From: Segatella copri
GTDB lineage: Bacteria > Bacteroidota > Bacteroidia > Bacteroidales > Bacteroidaceae
Assembly (NCBI RefSeq): GCF_026015625.1
Contig: NZ_JAPDVG010000001.1
Coordinates: 2,056,001-2,120,000 of the forward strand
Length of the DNA stretch: 64,000 bases
Direction of reading: 5' to 3'
Made by a program: the position numbers and the translations under genes. A model generated the notes under the pieces. It made no database searches. It was not told the origin of the DNA and saw only the letters and a program-made list of their open reading frames with translations. Position 1 is the stretch's first letter, and each line of letters opens with the position of its first letter. This document shows positions 1-9,069 of the stretch, piece after piece.

Positions 1-343
1 CCGGACCGCCACGCTGCACATTGACGATAACGCCCGGAATCTCAGCACCTGCCATGTAAGAGATACCCTCTTGCATCAAAGCCACACCCGGACTTGAAGA
101 AGTGGTAATGACACGCTTACCGGCACCGGCGCCACCATAAACCATGTTGATAGCCGCCACCTCACTCTCAGCCTGCAGAACCACCATACCTGATGTTTCC
201 CATGGCTTGAGCAGAGCCAGCGTCTCTATAATCTCACTTTGAGGTGTGATAGGATAGCCGAAGAAACCATCCGCACCACATCTGATACAGGCATGGGCTA
301 TCGCCTCATTGCCTTTCATTAATGTAACTTCCTGATTTGCCAT
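1..343 (-). CDS. vorB: 2-oxoacid:ferredoxin oxidoreductase alpha subunit, VorB type (3' part outside window)
   Basis: The gene starts at 343 ([20 protein letters not shown]) and runs off the window start, so only about 114 N-terminal residues are seen. The visible part matches the N-terminal pyrimidine-binding domain of the alpha subunit of 2-ketoisovalerate/2-oxoglutarate ferredoxin oxidoreductases: [15 protein letters not shown], the [18 protein letters not shown] segment and [20 protein letters not shown]. The complex oxidatively decarboxylates branched-chain or other 2-oxoacids to acyl-CoA and reduces ferredoxin in the cytoplasm. A ferredoxin gene lies three bases upstream in the same orientation, as expected for a vor/kor operon. 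Choosing VorB over KorA rests on overall likeness; the exact substrate is inference. Confidence 0.88.
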   Translation of the reverse strand, partial: MANQEVTLMKGNEAIAHACIRCGADGFFGYPITPQSEIIETLALLKPWETSGMVVLQAESEVAAINMVYGGAGAGKRVITTSSSPGVALMQEGISYMAGAEIPGVIVNVQRGGP

Positions 344-346
344 TAT

Positions 347-577
347 TTAGTCCTCCTTCTTACGATAAACAGTGATACAGCCGTCCGGACACACGATGGC
401 GCACGAAGTGCAACCAACACACGCATCAGGTACAGCTGCCTCTACATAACGGTAACCATGCACATTGACTTTTTTCTCTGCCAATGCGATGACATGCTGA
501 GGACAAGCCTCCACACAGAGCGAGCATCCCTTGCAACGCCCGGTGTCGACTACAATAGCCCCTTTAATCTTACTCAT
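347..577 (-). CDS. 2x[4Fe-4S] ferredoxin subunit of the 2-oxoacid oxidoreductase
   Basis: This 76-residue protein has two complete 4Fe-4S motifs, CKGCSLCVEACP near residues 15-26 and CVGCTSCAIVCPDG near residues 53-66. It is the small electron-transfer subunit (VorC/KorD type) that passes electrons from the catalytic subunits to soluble ferredoxin. The stop codon is followed after three bases by the vorB start, so the genes are almost certainly cotranscribed and translationally coupled. The size is normal for the family. Confidence 0.9.
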   Translation of the reverse strand: MSKIKGAIVVDTGRCKGCSLCVEACPQHVIALAEKKVNVHGYRYVEAAVPDACVGCTSCAIVCPDGCITVYRKKED

Positions 578-646
578 ATTCTAATTTCTTACTAATTATC
601 TTTACCATTGGAGTAAACAAAGCTCCTGCTGTCCACATGTCGGTTG

Positions 647-826
647 TTATGGATTGTAGTAGTCTTTGCAATAAAAGCTCATGATATCATCCAGCATCTC
701 CTTGGCTGCTACGGCAGGACTCTCCGGATCGAGGGCAATGGCCTCCATATAGCAGTCGAGGGCACGCTTAAAGTCACCCTGCTTGCGCCAGGCGTTACCT
801 TGCTGATAATATTCTTCTGCTGTCAT
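647..826 (-). CDS. small TPR-like protein (59 aa)
   Basis: A short reading frame starts at 826 with MTAEEYYQQGNAWRKQGDF. Residues 4-37 fit one tetratricopeptide repeat (GNAWRKQGDFKRALDCYMEA, then a LDPESPAV turn). The second helix pair is incomplete, so the protein carries one full repeat and a C-terminal helix. Small TPR proteins of this kind often sit upstream of the ferredoxin-vorB genes in Prevotella-like genomes, so it may be an assembly or scaffold factor; that role is inference. The gap to the ferredoxin gene is about 70 bases, consistent with one operon. Confidence 0.75.
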   Translation of the reverse strand: MTAEEYYQQGNAWRKQGDFKRALDCYMEAIALDPESPAVAAKEMLDDIMSFYCKDYYNP

Positions 827-1019
827 TTACTCTTTTCTTTTTAAGTTTTGCTCTGCGAAATTACTAATTTTCGGCTAAGAAAAAGAATATAAGCCTAAGA
901 TTTAAACTATATTAATGTAGTTTTTCACAAAAATGCGCACACTATAATTCAGTGTGCAATTTTTATGAAAGATGTGCATTATTTCTACTAAAATATTCTA
1001 TAAAAACACAATTCGTCAT

Positions 1020-2315
1020 TTACCGCAGTTTTTTACGATAAATGACGAACAGTACGATTCCCCTCAACAGAAGGTAGAGAATGAAGGCCAACCACAGGGC
1101 ATGATTGCCCAGGAAAGGATGCAAGCCGAAGAACAGACCGAAGAACGAAGCCGAGGCTACGGCAGTAGAACAGAGCATCGACTTAGACTGGGTGATACCT
1201 ACAAAGATGCCATCGAAGACGAATGCCGACATGCCAGACAGCGGAATCAGCACAGCCCACCAGAAATATTCGCCCGATGCAGCTATCACCTGCTTATCGC
1301 TCGTGAGCAAAGAGAGGAAATTCTCGCCACCCACTATATATAATAAGGTGAAACCTACTGCCACGACAGCTCCAAAACCCATCGTTCTTCTAACCACCTC
1401 GCGGAATGCCCCCATGTTTCGGGCTCCGTAATACTTGCCGCTCAACGCCTCTGCCGCATAAGCAAAACCATCCATAAAATAAGAGAAGATGGTAAAGAGC
1501 GTCATCAGCAGCGTATTCACAGCCAGCACGATGGTACTCTCCCTGGAACCTGCCGCCGTAAAAAAGAGGTTTACCGCCACCAGACAGAGGGTGCGGAGAA
1601 AGATATCCTTATTGAGCGAGAAAAACTGCTTCAGCGGTTCAGCAGCAAAGAGATGCCGGCGATAGTCATACTTGCTTAACCGGCGATAACAGATGCGATA
1701 AAACAGACATGCCATCAGGAATCCCCACCATTGGGCAATGACCGTTCCGAGCGCCACACCTTCTACCGTCATACCGCCGACAAAGACCAGCAGCAGAGAG
1801 GCTATGATGTTAACCACATTCTGCGTCAGCGATACCATCATCGGAATGCGCGTGTTCTGCATACCGATAAACCAGCCCGTAAATCCGTAGAGTCCGAGCA
1901 CTGCCGGGGCTCCCCAGATACAGACATAACAGTATCTCCGTACCAGTTCCACGACATCCGCTTCCGGCGACATCGCCCACAGTCCGCAGCCTATCAGCCA
2001 TTTCTGAAGAACGAAGAACAGCACTCCTATTCCCACACCGATACTCAGAGAGCGCACCAGGAGCCTCAGCACCTCAGCCAAATCTCTCCTTCCCAAAGCC
2101 TGCGAAGTCATTCCGCTGGTTCCCATTCTCAGGAATCCGAAAAGCCAGTAGATGACATTGAAGAGCATCGAGCCCACGGCAATGGCTCCGATATACGCTG
2201 CATCGCCGATATGCCCGACGATAGCGACATCAACCAAACCCAAAAGCGGTACCGTGATATTGGATATTATCGACGGCACCGCTAATTGTAATATTCGTTT
2301 ATTCACCTTTTTCAA
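1020..2315 (-). CDS. MATE family efflux transporter (DinF-like)
   Basis: A 431-residue polytopic membrane protein with about 12 hydrophobic segments in two similar halves, the layout of MATE transporters. The N-terminus (LQLAVPSIISNITVPLLGLVDVAIVGHIGD) has the conserved PxxxxN and D..IVGH features of the DinF branch. MATE proteins export cationic drugs and metabolites across the inner membrane using a sodium or proton gradient; the substrate here is unknown. The start follows an A-rich stretch with no competing upstream ATG. The strong antisense reading frames over this gene are shadows. The gene is followed by about 190 bases of AT-rich sequence before the vor operon. Confidence 0.9.
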   Translation of the reverse strand: MKKVNKRILQLAVPSIISNITVPLLGLVDVAIVGHIGDAAYIGAIAVGSMLFNVIYWLFGFLRMGTSGMTSQALGRRDLAEVLRLLVRSLSIGVGIGVLFFVLQKWLIGCGLWAMSPEADVVELVRRYCYVCIWGAPAVLGLYGFTGWFIGMQNTRIPMMVSLTQNVVNIIASLLLVFVGGMTVEGVALGTVIAQWWGFLMACLFYRICYRRLSKYDYRRHLFAAEPLKQFFSLNKDIFLRTLCLVAVNLFFTAAGSRESTIVLAVNTLLMTLFTIFSYFMDGFAYAAEALSGKYYGARNMGAFREVVRRTMGFGAVVAVGFTLLYIVGGENFLSLLTSDKQVIAASGEYFWWAVLIPLSGMSAFVFDGIFVGITQSKSMLCSTAVASASFFGLFFGLHPFLGNHALWLAFILYLLLRGIVLFVIYRKKLR

Positions 2316-2406
2316 TTCTTAAACCTCATTTAGTTTTACTGGTATATGACCTTCAAGCTGTAACCACATCTTTTAGAATTTAAAAATATACTCAATAAAC
2401 TTACAT

Positions 2407-4557
2407 TCATTTCGCTATTACCATCTGCTTATCAGCGAAAGCGCTACAAGCGTCAACCAAAGCCAACAGTTTGCTCCAGTTTGAGACAGGTTCCACTCTA
2501 TGAGCAAAACATTTGCGCACATACACTTTTACACTTTCATTTCCAGCGGTAGCCTTAACCGTGAATTCTCCACACTCATTAGCCACCGAAGTCTCAATCT
2601 TCTTTAATGCTTCAGCAGAGACCTTATATCCTTGCGGCAACGGAATCTCTATATTCCATTCATCAACAAACGCCATCTTGCGCCAAACATCATCGATACG
2701 CTCTCGATCCTTGCCTTCTAGTTTCAACGAACTTCCTATTAACTTACCTACCGACAACAAATAGTTATTTCCAGCGCGTTTCACCATTCCATCCATCACA
2801 TAATCTACATGATAAACAAAGTTAGAACTATCTCGACGGATTCCCACGCAATCTACTCCATAGCCACCGACTTGCACAGGATCACCATCGTGATAACTAC
2901 TGATTTCAGCCTTAAACGGATCTATGGCATTTTTCCGATATTCATTGAAAGCTCCTTTTAATTCTGCAGATTCCTTCTTAGTATAACAAGAGTACGGATC
3001 TTTGTCGTCGTATTTCAAATATCGCCAATAAGCTTCAAGTTGGCTTGAACCAAAAAGCGTGTTATCAGGACTCACCAAAGACTGACCGTACATTTTCTGT
3101 TCACCCGAATAAGTTACCTTCCTACTGATATCAAGTTTAGTACCATCAAGTTTAACCACCATATCATTCACCGACTTATTGTCTTCAGCTTGACTCACAG
3201 GTATCGTTATTTGTTCCTCGGAATCTTGCATATACGCCTTTCTTCCTTGATATATATAAGGTATCTCGGAAGCAACCTTAGGATAAGTCCCAGGGAAGTA
3301 GTACACATCAGTTCCCTTAAGGCGGAAGAACCAAGATGTCGAATTATAATTAATCAGTTTATCAACAGGCAATGCACCAAACGGAGTGGTAATGCCCATT
3401 TCTATTTCCACACCCAATTTACGCAAATAATTAGCCACTGTATTAAAAACCCTCTGAGAAGCTCCCCCACTAACATACTCAAAAGAATAAATACGGTCAG
3501 CTTTCTCCTCGGCAGACATCCCCTCTTTTTTGGCAGACTTGAAGACGCTCTTATACGTACTAGGAAGACCAGCAGGAGAATATCCCCCCTTAGACACATA
3601 AGATTTCAGCAATTTCCAATCGTCTTGCAGGATTGGTGTTACATCAGGATTGCCTCGAACACCTTTTTTGCGCATAGCCTTCTCTACTACTGCCACTTTA
3701 GCCTTGGTCGGGGTAATATACATCTCTATAAAAGGTGACTGCTCCAAAGAATTATACCAAATGGATGATTCTGCATCTATCGGCTTATCCATAACCATAT
3801 CAAGCACTGCATTTTTGTCCTTGTCTGTGGTCTGAGTAAAATCAGGGGCACCATTCATCGTCCGATAGACGGTGGCAAGACTTTGGTCTAGCACACAGTG
3901 AACCTTGGTATAAAGGACAGGTTCGTCTTGACGAAGAACAAAATAGAAAGGATCCAGCTGTTGTTCCTGTGTATCTATTTGGTCTAGAGAAAAGACATCA
4001 ATACAATCTCCCACTTCCAAACCAGGCACAGCTATCTTCTGACTCAAGTCCTTGTCATTTTTGCCTTCCTTGACATCTACATAGTCATCTAAACTTACTT
4101 CCTGTACGTTACCATTCTTCTTTATAACACGAATGCCAAGCACCGTTTGCGTTTTATGATGATATCCCCAGGTCCACTTTCTACTTTTCGTCTTGAAAGT
4201 AAACTCAGAATAATCCTTCAACGCCTTTTTGTCATTAATTTGAATTAACATACGCTCCATATCCGTACAGTCTATCTGACGAGTAAGGCGAAGATTGAGC
4301 ACCAGATCAGCCGTTGCCTTACGATAATAATCCGTGCTCAACTCCCGATAATAAGATAGTATGACGGCCGAAGCATTCTTGTATCTGTCGGGAACCGTTC
4401 GTTTTTGAAAGTCAGCAGGCGTACTGCTCCAAACTTCTTGCCGCACCTTTTGCGCCAACTTCAAATAATCAGCTTTCTCGTCAGCATTCACTGACAACGT
4501 CAAGAGCTGTACCAACAGAATACTGAAGACAACTCGGATTACTTTAATCTTTCCCAT
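2407..4557 (-). CDS. secreted DUF3857 protein with a degenerate transglutaminase domain
   Basis: A 716-residue protein with an N-terminal signal peptide (VVFSILLVQLLTLSVNA) and a DUF3857-like N-terminal beta domain (about residues 80-250). The middle part aligns with the transglutaminase-like domain of the next gene upstream, but where that protein has GDCKAMALLLKTLL this one has GGASQRVFNTVANYL, where it has DHAI this one has STSW, and where it has YYLDATNP this one has YYFPGTYP. All three catalytic positions (Cys, His, Asp) are therefore replaced and the protein is probably not an active peptidase. The last 250 residues form a C-terminal domain also found in DUF3857 proteins. It lies 35 bases downstream of the active paralogue, in the same operon. 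A binding or partner role is inference. Confidence 0.8.
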   Translation of the reverse strand: MGKIKVIRVVFSILLVQLLTLSVNADEKADYLKLAQKVRQEVWSSTPADFQKRTVPDRYKNASAVILSYYRELSTDYYRKATADLVLNLRLTRQIDCTDMERMLIQINDKKALKDYSEFTFKTKSRKWTWGYHHKTQTVLGIRVIKKNGNVQEVSLDDYVDVKEGKNDKDLSQKIAVPGLEVGDCIDVFSLDQIDTQEQQLDPFYFVLRQDEPVLYTKVHCVLDQSLATVYRTMNGAPDFTQTTDKDKNAVLDMVMDKPIDAESSIWYNSLEQSPFIEMYITPTKAKVAVVEKAMRKKGVRGNPDVTPILQDDWKLLKSYVSKGGYSPAGLPSTYKSVFKSAKKEGMSAEEKADRIYSFEYVSGGASQRVFNTVANYLRKLGVEIEMGITTPFGALPVDKLINYNSTSWFFRLKGTDVYYFPGTYPKVASEIPYIYQGRKAYMQDSEEQITIPVSQAEDNKSVNDMVVKLDGTKLDISRKVTYSGEQKMYGQSLVSPDNTLFGSSQLEAYWRYLKYDDKDPYSCYTKKESAELKGAFNEYRKNAIDPFKAEISSYHDGDPVQVGGYGVDCVGIRRDSSNFVYHVDYVMDGMVKRAGNNYLLSVGKLIGSSLKLEGKDRERIDDVWRKMAFVDEWNIEIPLPQGYKVSAEALKKIETSVANECGEFTVKATAGNESVKVYVRKCFAHRVEPVSNWSKLLALVDACSAFADKQMVIAK

Positions 4558-4592
4558 AATTCAACTTTTTGACTATGAATAATACATTTAAC

Positions 4593-6446
4593 TCATTTTT
4601 CCTTTAATACTACTTGCTCATTACAAGCTGCTCCCCAATCACTTATAATCTTATTCCAAGCAGGGATTTCGCTTCGCGGAACACGTCTGTGGTGTATTAC
4701 ACACTCCTTATGCATAACAATCAGATTGCCTGTTTGAGAATAAGTGCGACAAAAATCAACCCATGCTGTATGAATCTGATAAGGTGCGGGGAGACTACTG
4801 ACCTCCATTTTCTCTGGAATCAAAATCTTTACATCACGTACTTCCTTAGACCGCAAGTCTATCATGTAATCGGAAACCCGTTTGGTTGTATCCACTGGAG
4901 TCAGAAAAAGGCTCTCATCGAGATTGGCATCTAAATAAACACTACCGTCAACCAGTTGCCCAGCTCCCTTTTTCATAAAAAAAGCAGTGATATTCAAAGA
5001 CTCATCCCGAGGACGATTTCCCGTCATCACTATATCCCCAATCTTATCCAATCGTTCATCACCCCCCATCGCTGCCACCAAGGCCTTCTCTTTTTCATCT
5101 TGTGCCGTAGCGTCATTCCCCACTAGTATCCAAGACTTCATATCGCCCTTCCATTTAGAGTACAATTTTCCCTTTATATCGTAGTTTCCATCATCCCCAG
5201 ATTCTAAGGTTGTCTGATATGTTATAGAAGAAAAGCAAGAATCAGCAGCCAGCTCAGGTAACTTATTCATACGAAAGCTATCTGCGTCTTCTACCAAAGC
5301 CATCCTTCCTTGTATATTGTCTGGCACATAGCCTAGAGGAACATATGGATTCGTAGCATCCAGATAATATGGCTTTCCCTGATAGAAAACCGTACATATC
5401 GCATGATCAATAGATGCAATAGAAGGATTTTCCTGCAAAGAATAAGGTACATCCCATGTCCCTATATCCGTTTGACGAGCATCAAAGCCTTGCGCCTTGA
5501 GCAAGGTTTTGAGCAAAAGAGCCATAGCCTTGCAATCACCATAACGCTTACGAATAGTTTCAGCAGGTGTTGCCGGTTGATGGGCAGAAATGCCTGCCTC
5601 AAAAGCCAAATATCTGATATTCTGCTGTACCCAGGCATAAGTATTGGCTATCTTGTCATAATCGTTTTTTGCCCCTTTCTGTATCTCTCTTAGTATTTCT
5701 TCCTGATTAGGAATTGAGCAATCCACATTAGCCAACTGATGAGACCAGACAAACATATCTTGCAGACTTTGGAATGCTCCCAACACCAAGAGATGAGGAG
5801 CACTATATCCCCAAGATGGAGAATTAGGTTCTATCAGCTGTGCAGGTAAGGAATGAATCACATAAGTAAAAACGGAATCTCCCTCTGCATTACATGTAGT
5901 ACTTTTCTCTATACCAGCAGGAAGATTATATTCTTTTATCCGAAACTGCTGGAAGGCTTTTGGCTTGATTACCTCTATCTTCTTATGCTCTACATAATTA
6001 GCTTCACACAAAGGAATAGTTGTGAAATAAATAGGATTGAGATAGGTTCGGGTAAAAGAAGCCTTCAGAGTCTTGCCAACCTTTGGAATCTGATAGCTAA
6101 AGTAGCAAATCTTGGTATCATCGTAAAAGACATTACGAGGAATGGCTGACTTGTATTGTGCATACCCCTTACACTGTGCCTTGTCCAAACGAATAAACTC
6201 TCCGTAATAAGCACATGGTTGAACTAGAGCGGAATATTGGGTTACACCATACTCATAATCCGTAGTGTTAACAACAATAGTCTTACCTGCGTCATCAGTT
6301 TTGAAGACGTATCTATCATTGCATTGCAATATATGCACATTGTCATCAGCTTTTTGAGCCGAGATGGGTTGCAAAAAAGCGAAGAGCAATACCAGCATAC
6401 TATCTAAATCAGCAAGTCTGTATTGGAGCATTTTTCTCATTTTCAT
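4593..6446 (-). CDS. secreted DUF3857/transglutaminase-like protein
   Basis: A 617-residue protein with a signal peptide ending near FLQPISAQ, an N-terminal DUF3857 domain and a transglutaminase-like domain around residues 240-390. The likely catalytic triad is visible: Cys in RYGDCKAMALLLKTLL, His in SIDHAICTV and Asp in YYLDATNPYVP. Members of this fold act as cysteine peptidases or transglutaminases, in the periplasm or at the cell surface in Bacteroidota; the substrate is unknown. The C-terminal third is a beta-rich DUF3857-associated region. A consensus Bacteroidota promoter lies about 35 bases upstream, and the catalytically dead paralogue follows 35 bases downstream, so the two are likely one transcription unit. 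Confidence 0.85.
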   Translation of the reverse strand: MKMRKMLQYRLADLDSMLVLLFAFLQPISAQKADDNVHILQCNDRYVFKTDDAGKTIVVNTTDYEYGVTQYSALVQPCAYYGEFIRLDKAQCKGYAQYKSAIPRNVFYDDTKICYFSYQIPKVGKTLKASFTRTYLNPIYFTTIPLCEANYVEHKKIEVIKPKAFQQFRIKEYNLPAGIEKSTTCNAEGDSVFTYVIHSLPAQLIEPNSPSWGYSAPHLLVLGAFQSLQDMFVWSHQLANVDCSIPNQEEILREIQKGAKNDYDKIANTYAWVQQNIRYLAFEAGISAHQPATPAETIRKRYGDCKAMALLLKTLLKAQGFDARQTDIGTWDVPYSLQENPSIASIDHAICTVFYQGKPYYLDATNPYVPLGYVPDNIQGRMALVEDADSFRMNKLPELAADSCFSSITYQTTLESGDDGNYDIKGKLYSKWKGDMKSWILVGNDATAQDEKEKALVAAMGGDERLDKIGDIVMTGNRPRDESLNITAFFMKKGAGQLVDGSVYLDANLDESLFLTPVDTTKRVSDYMIDLRSKEVRDVKILIPEKMEVSSLPAPYQIHTAWVDFCRTYSQTGNLIVMHKECVIHHRRVPRSEIPAWNKIISDWGAACNEQVVLKEK

Positions 6447-6477
6447 TATACTCTGCTTCTTTTATTTATTCTGTTTG

Positions 6478-6485
6478 CAAAAATA
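6478..6485 (-). promoter_or_regulatory. -7 promoter element (TAnnTTTG) for the DUF3857 pair
   Basis: On the minus strand the sequence reads TATTTTTG, an exact match to the Bacteroidota sigma-ABfr -7 element, about 32 bases before the start codon of the 617-residue protein. Confidence 0.55.
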
Positions 6486-6634
6486 AGAAAAAAAAACGAG
6501 AACAAAGGATAAGAAAAGAAATTATTTTGTTTTTTGCGTTAAAAACATATCATAATAATATAAAAAAGACAAAAGTTACCAGCTGACGATAACTTTTGCC
6601 TTTTCACTTTATATTTCTATCTTTTACATCATTA

Positions 6635-7720
6635 TCAAACCTTAAATTTCGCAGCCTGCTCCTCAATATAGGCAGCATCGCTGAAATAGTCGATACGCAT
6701 AGCCTTGCGAACCTCATCCATGGTCTGGGCTGCAAACTCGCGGGCATCCTCGCTACCCTTCTTCAGGATGTTGAATACCTCAGGAATATCCTGTTCAAAC
6801 TCATGACGGCGGGCACGGATTGGGTCGAGCATCTTGTTGATGACGCTGTTCAGAAACTTCTTGCAGGTGCCGTCACCGATACCACCCTTCACATACTGCT
6901 CCTTCAACTCATCCAAAGTCTTGAACTCAGGCCAGAACTCAGCAAAGTCCTCTGGTGTAGAGAATGCCTCAAGATAAGTGAACACGGCATTGCCCTCCAG
7001 ATGACCTGGCTCTTCCATGCTCATACGTGGCTCACCGTTAGACATCTTCTTCACCTTCTTCCAAACGGTCTTCTCATCGTCGCTCATGTAGATACAGTTA
7101 CCGAGACTCTTACTCATCTTCTCCTTACCGTCAGTTCCTGGAAGACGACGGCAGCAGGCAATCTCTGGAAGCAGAATCTCCGGCTCTACCAATACAGGTG
7201 CATAAGTCTGGTTGAAACGGCGAACCAACTCGCGGGTTACCTCCAGCATAGGCTCCTGGTCCTCACCGGCAGGCACGGTTGTAGCCTTGAAAGCGGTGAT
7301 GTCGGCAGCCTGACTCACAGGATAGCAGAAGAAACCGAGCGGAATGTTTGCCTCGAAGTTACGCATCTTAATCTCAGTCTTCACGGTTGGGTTACGCTGA
7401 ACACGAGATACGCTGATGAGGTTCATCAGATAGGTAGTCAACTCAGCCAACTCAGGAATCATACTCTGGATATAGAGTGTACACTTCTGTGGGTCGAGGC
7501 CCGCAGAGAGATAGTCGAGAGCCACCTCTGTAATGTTCTGGCGAATCTTCTCAGGATTGTCGGCATTATCAGTCAAAGCCTGAACATCAGCCATGAAAAC
7601 GAACATTCTGTCGAAGTCGCCAGCGTTCTGAAGTTGTACTCGGCGCTGCAGAGAGCCGATGTAATGACCCAGGTGAAGTTTACCTGTAGGACGGTCGCCC
7701 GTCAATATAATCTTTCCCAT
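6635..7720 (-). CDS. trpS: tryptophan--tRNA ligase
   Basis: A 361-residue class I tRNA synthetase charging tRNA-Trp in the cytoplasm. The HIGH-type motif is in TGKLHLGHYIGSL near the N-terminus and the KMSKS motif is exact in KEKMSKSLGN. The start was set at MGKIILTGDRPTGK (7720): an upstream in-frame ATG would add 27 hydrophobic residues, start upstream of the promoter element at 7749-7756, and is not seen in TrpS. The gene stands alone between the DUF3857 pair and the left OmpA gene. A second copy of its promoter region is found at about 35560-35620. Confidence 0.96.
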   Translation of the reverse strand: MGKIILTGDRPTGKLHLGHYIGSLQRRVQLQNAGDFDRMFVFMADVQALTDNADNPEKIRQNITEVALDYLSAGLDPQKCTLYIQSMIPELAELTTYLMNLISVSRVQRNPTVKTEIKMRNFEANIPLGFFCYPVSQAADITAFKATTVPAGEDQEPMLEVTRELVRRFNQTYAPVLVEPEILLPEIACCRRLPGTDGKEKMSKSLGNCIYMSDDEKTVWKKVKKMSNGEPRMSMEEPGHLEGNAVFTYLEAFSTPEDFAEFWPEFKTLDELKEQYVKGGIGDGTCKKFLNSVINKMLDPIRARRHEFEQDIPEVFNILKKGSEDAREFAAQTMDEVRKAMRIDYFSDAAYIEEQAAKFKV

Positions 7721-7748
7721 TTTCTTGCAATTTATTATTATTTTTGTG

Positions 7749-7756
7749 CAAAGGTA
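7749..7756 (-). promoter_or_regulatory. -7 promoter element of trpS
   Basis: Minus-strand TACCTTTG lies 28 bases before the trpS start codon, with a TTG 21 bases further upstream as the likely -33 element. The same promoter sequence has been copied to 35608-35615, where it faces an unrelated gene. Confidence 0.7.
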
Positions 7757-7833
7757 CAACAAAATATTGAGAAACTGCAAGAAATGGTGAAAAAATAACA
7801 AAATGAGCAGGAGAAGGAAGGGATATCAGAACG

Positions 7834-7861
7834 AAAAACGGGGCATCCTGAGGATGCCCCG
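7834..7861 (-). terminator. rho-independent terminator of the left ompA operon
   Basis: Minus strand: CGGGGCATCC-TCA-GGATGCCCCG followed by TTTTT. It ends the left surface-protein operon just before the trpS promoter. A slightly altered copy exists at 35501-35530. Confidence 0.85.
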
Positions 7862-7905
7862 CCACCAATTAAAATAATTGATTGTCGCATTATAAACTTA
7901 CCGTA

Positions 7906-9051
7906 CTACTTAGCGATCATGATCGTTACACGGTTCTTTGCGTTTTCAGCAAAAGGCTGCACACGTGCACCCTTAGATTCTTCTGTAATGCGCTCAGAAG
8001 GTATATTATATTTCTTTGTCAGCATCCAAACCACAGCTGCAGTTCGCTTGGCAGCGATGCGGTCGTTGATGACGTCATTGCCTGTACCCTTGTCCGCATA
8101 GCCGGTTACTACAACCTTTGCCTCTGGGTTCTTTCCAAGGTAGTCAACCACCTCACGGATCTTAGTATCCTCAGCAGGAGCAATCTTGCAAGAATTGATG
8201 GTGAAGAAGATGTCACGGCGAATCTCCTCTATCTTCTTCTCTACAGGAGCTGGCTTAGGCTCTGGCTTAGGAGCTACATATTCCTGCTTAGGAGCTGGTG
8301 CCGGAGCAGGTTCCTCTACCGGCTTAGCCTTCTTGGTATAGCTCTTGCCCAGGTTGATGCGTACACCTGCCAGTGCATTGAAGTACCAGTCAGGGTTATC
8401 TGCCTTCTTAGAGTTGTACTTGTCTGAAATCATGTTGGCATTGCCTTCGAGCATGATGCTCACAGCCTTGCTTACCTTGAATTCCAGGTCGATACCAGCT
8501 CTGCCGTAAGGGCGAACCTTCTTTCCCTGCCAGAGATATTCCAGCAGATAGTTGCTCTGATTCTTGATGTTGGCAGCCAGGTCGTTTACCTCCTGGTTAG
8601 CTCCTGCCCAGTTGATACCACCACCTACGAAGACAGTAGCGTTGAACACGCGGTTCGGGTTCCAGCCACAGAAGAGGTTAGAGAGGTTGAACATAAAGTC
8701 CACACCCGGAGCTACATATTTCCATTTGTAGCTGGCGGTATACGGAGTACCGTCCTTGGTAGCCTTGTATCCGTTCCATCCGCCCTTACTCCAGATACCG
8801 TTTATCTGACCACGGAGTCCGAAAACAGGAGAGAACTGGTAGCCGATGGCACCCTGGAAGTTAGGAGAAAGCAAGTCTGAGAAGCTTGCCTCACCTAAAG
8901 TATATTGCCCACCAGCCTGAACATCCAGGAACCAGTGACGCTTAAACTGATATTCGTTTCCGTCCTTGTCTGTGTAGGATGCTTGCGCCATAGCGGCTGT
9001 AGAGCCGATGGCTAACATGGCCGTTGCCATGAACAGTTTAATTGATTTCAT
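7906..9051 (-). CDS. OmpA-family outer membrane protein, left locus
   Basis: A 381-residue protein: signal peptide (MATAMLAIGSTAAMAQ), an eight-strand beta-barrel domain (about residues 25-235), a Pro/Glu/Ala/Lys-rich linker (residues about 240-275) and a C-terminal OmpA peptidoglycan-binding domain. The last has IRREDIFF-like beginnings (EIRRDIFFTINSCKIAP), [20 protein letters not shown] and AKRTAAVVWML, ending in RVTIMIAK. It anchors the outer membrane to peptidoglycan. It is the last gene of the left operon and is closely similar to the right-locus twin at 33395-34540. From the LEYLWQGKKVRPYGRAG segment through the linker the two proteins are virtually identical, so the pair forms a second, inverted homology between the loci. 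Confidence 0.9.
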   Translation of the reverse strand: MKSIKLFMATAMLAIGSTAAMAQASYTDKDGNEYQFKRHWFLDVQAGGQYTLGEASFSDLLSPNFQGAIGYQFSPVFGLRGQINGIWSKGGWNGYKATKDGTPYTASYKWKYVAPGVDFMFNLSNLFCGWNPNRVFNATVFVGGGINWAGANQEVNDLAANIKNQSNYLLEYLWQGKKVRPYGRAGIDLEFKVSKAVSIMLEGNANMISDKYNSKKADNPDWYFNALAGVRINLGKSYTKKAKPVEEPAPAPAPKQEYVAPKPEPKPAPVEKKIEEIRRDIFFTINSCKIAPAEDTKIREVVDYLGKNPEAKVVVTGYADKGTGNDVINDRIAAKRTAAVVWMLTKKYNIPSERITEESKGARVQPFAENAKNRVTIMIAK

Positions 9052-9069
9052 AACTTTCTACATTAAATT

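Noticed and set aside
1731..2285. Long frames antisense to the MATE gene
   Set aside because: Highly charged translation with no domain; the 12-helix MATE protein on the minus strand is clear.
6596..7798. A 400-codon frame antisense to trpS
   Set aside because: The trpS motifs are unambiguous on the other strand; the frame is a codon-bias shadow without recognisable domains.
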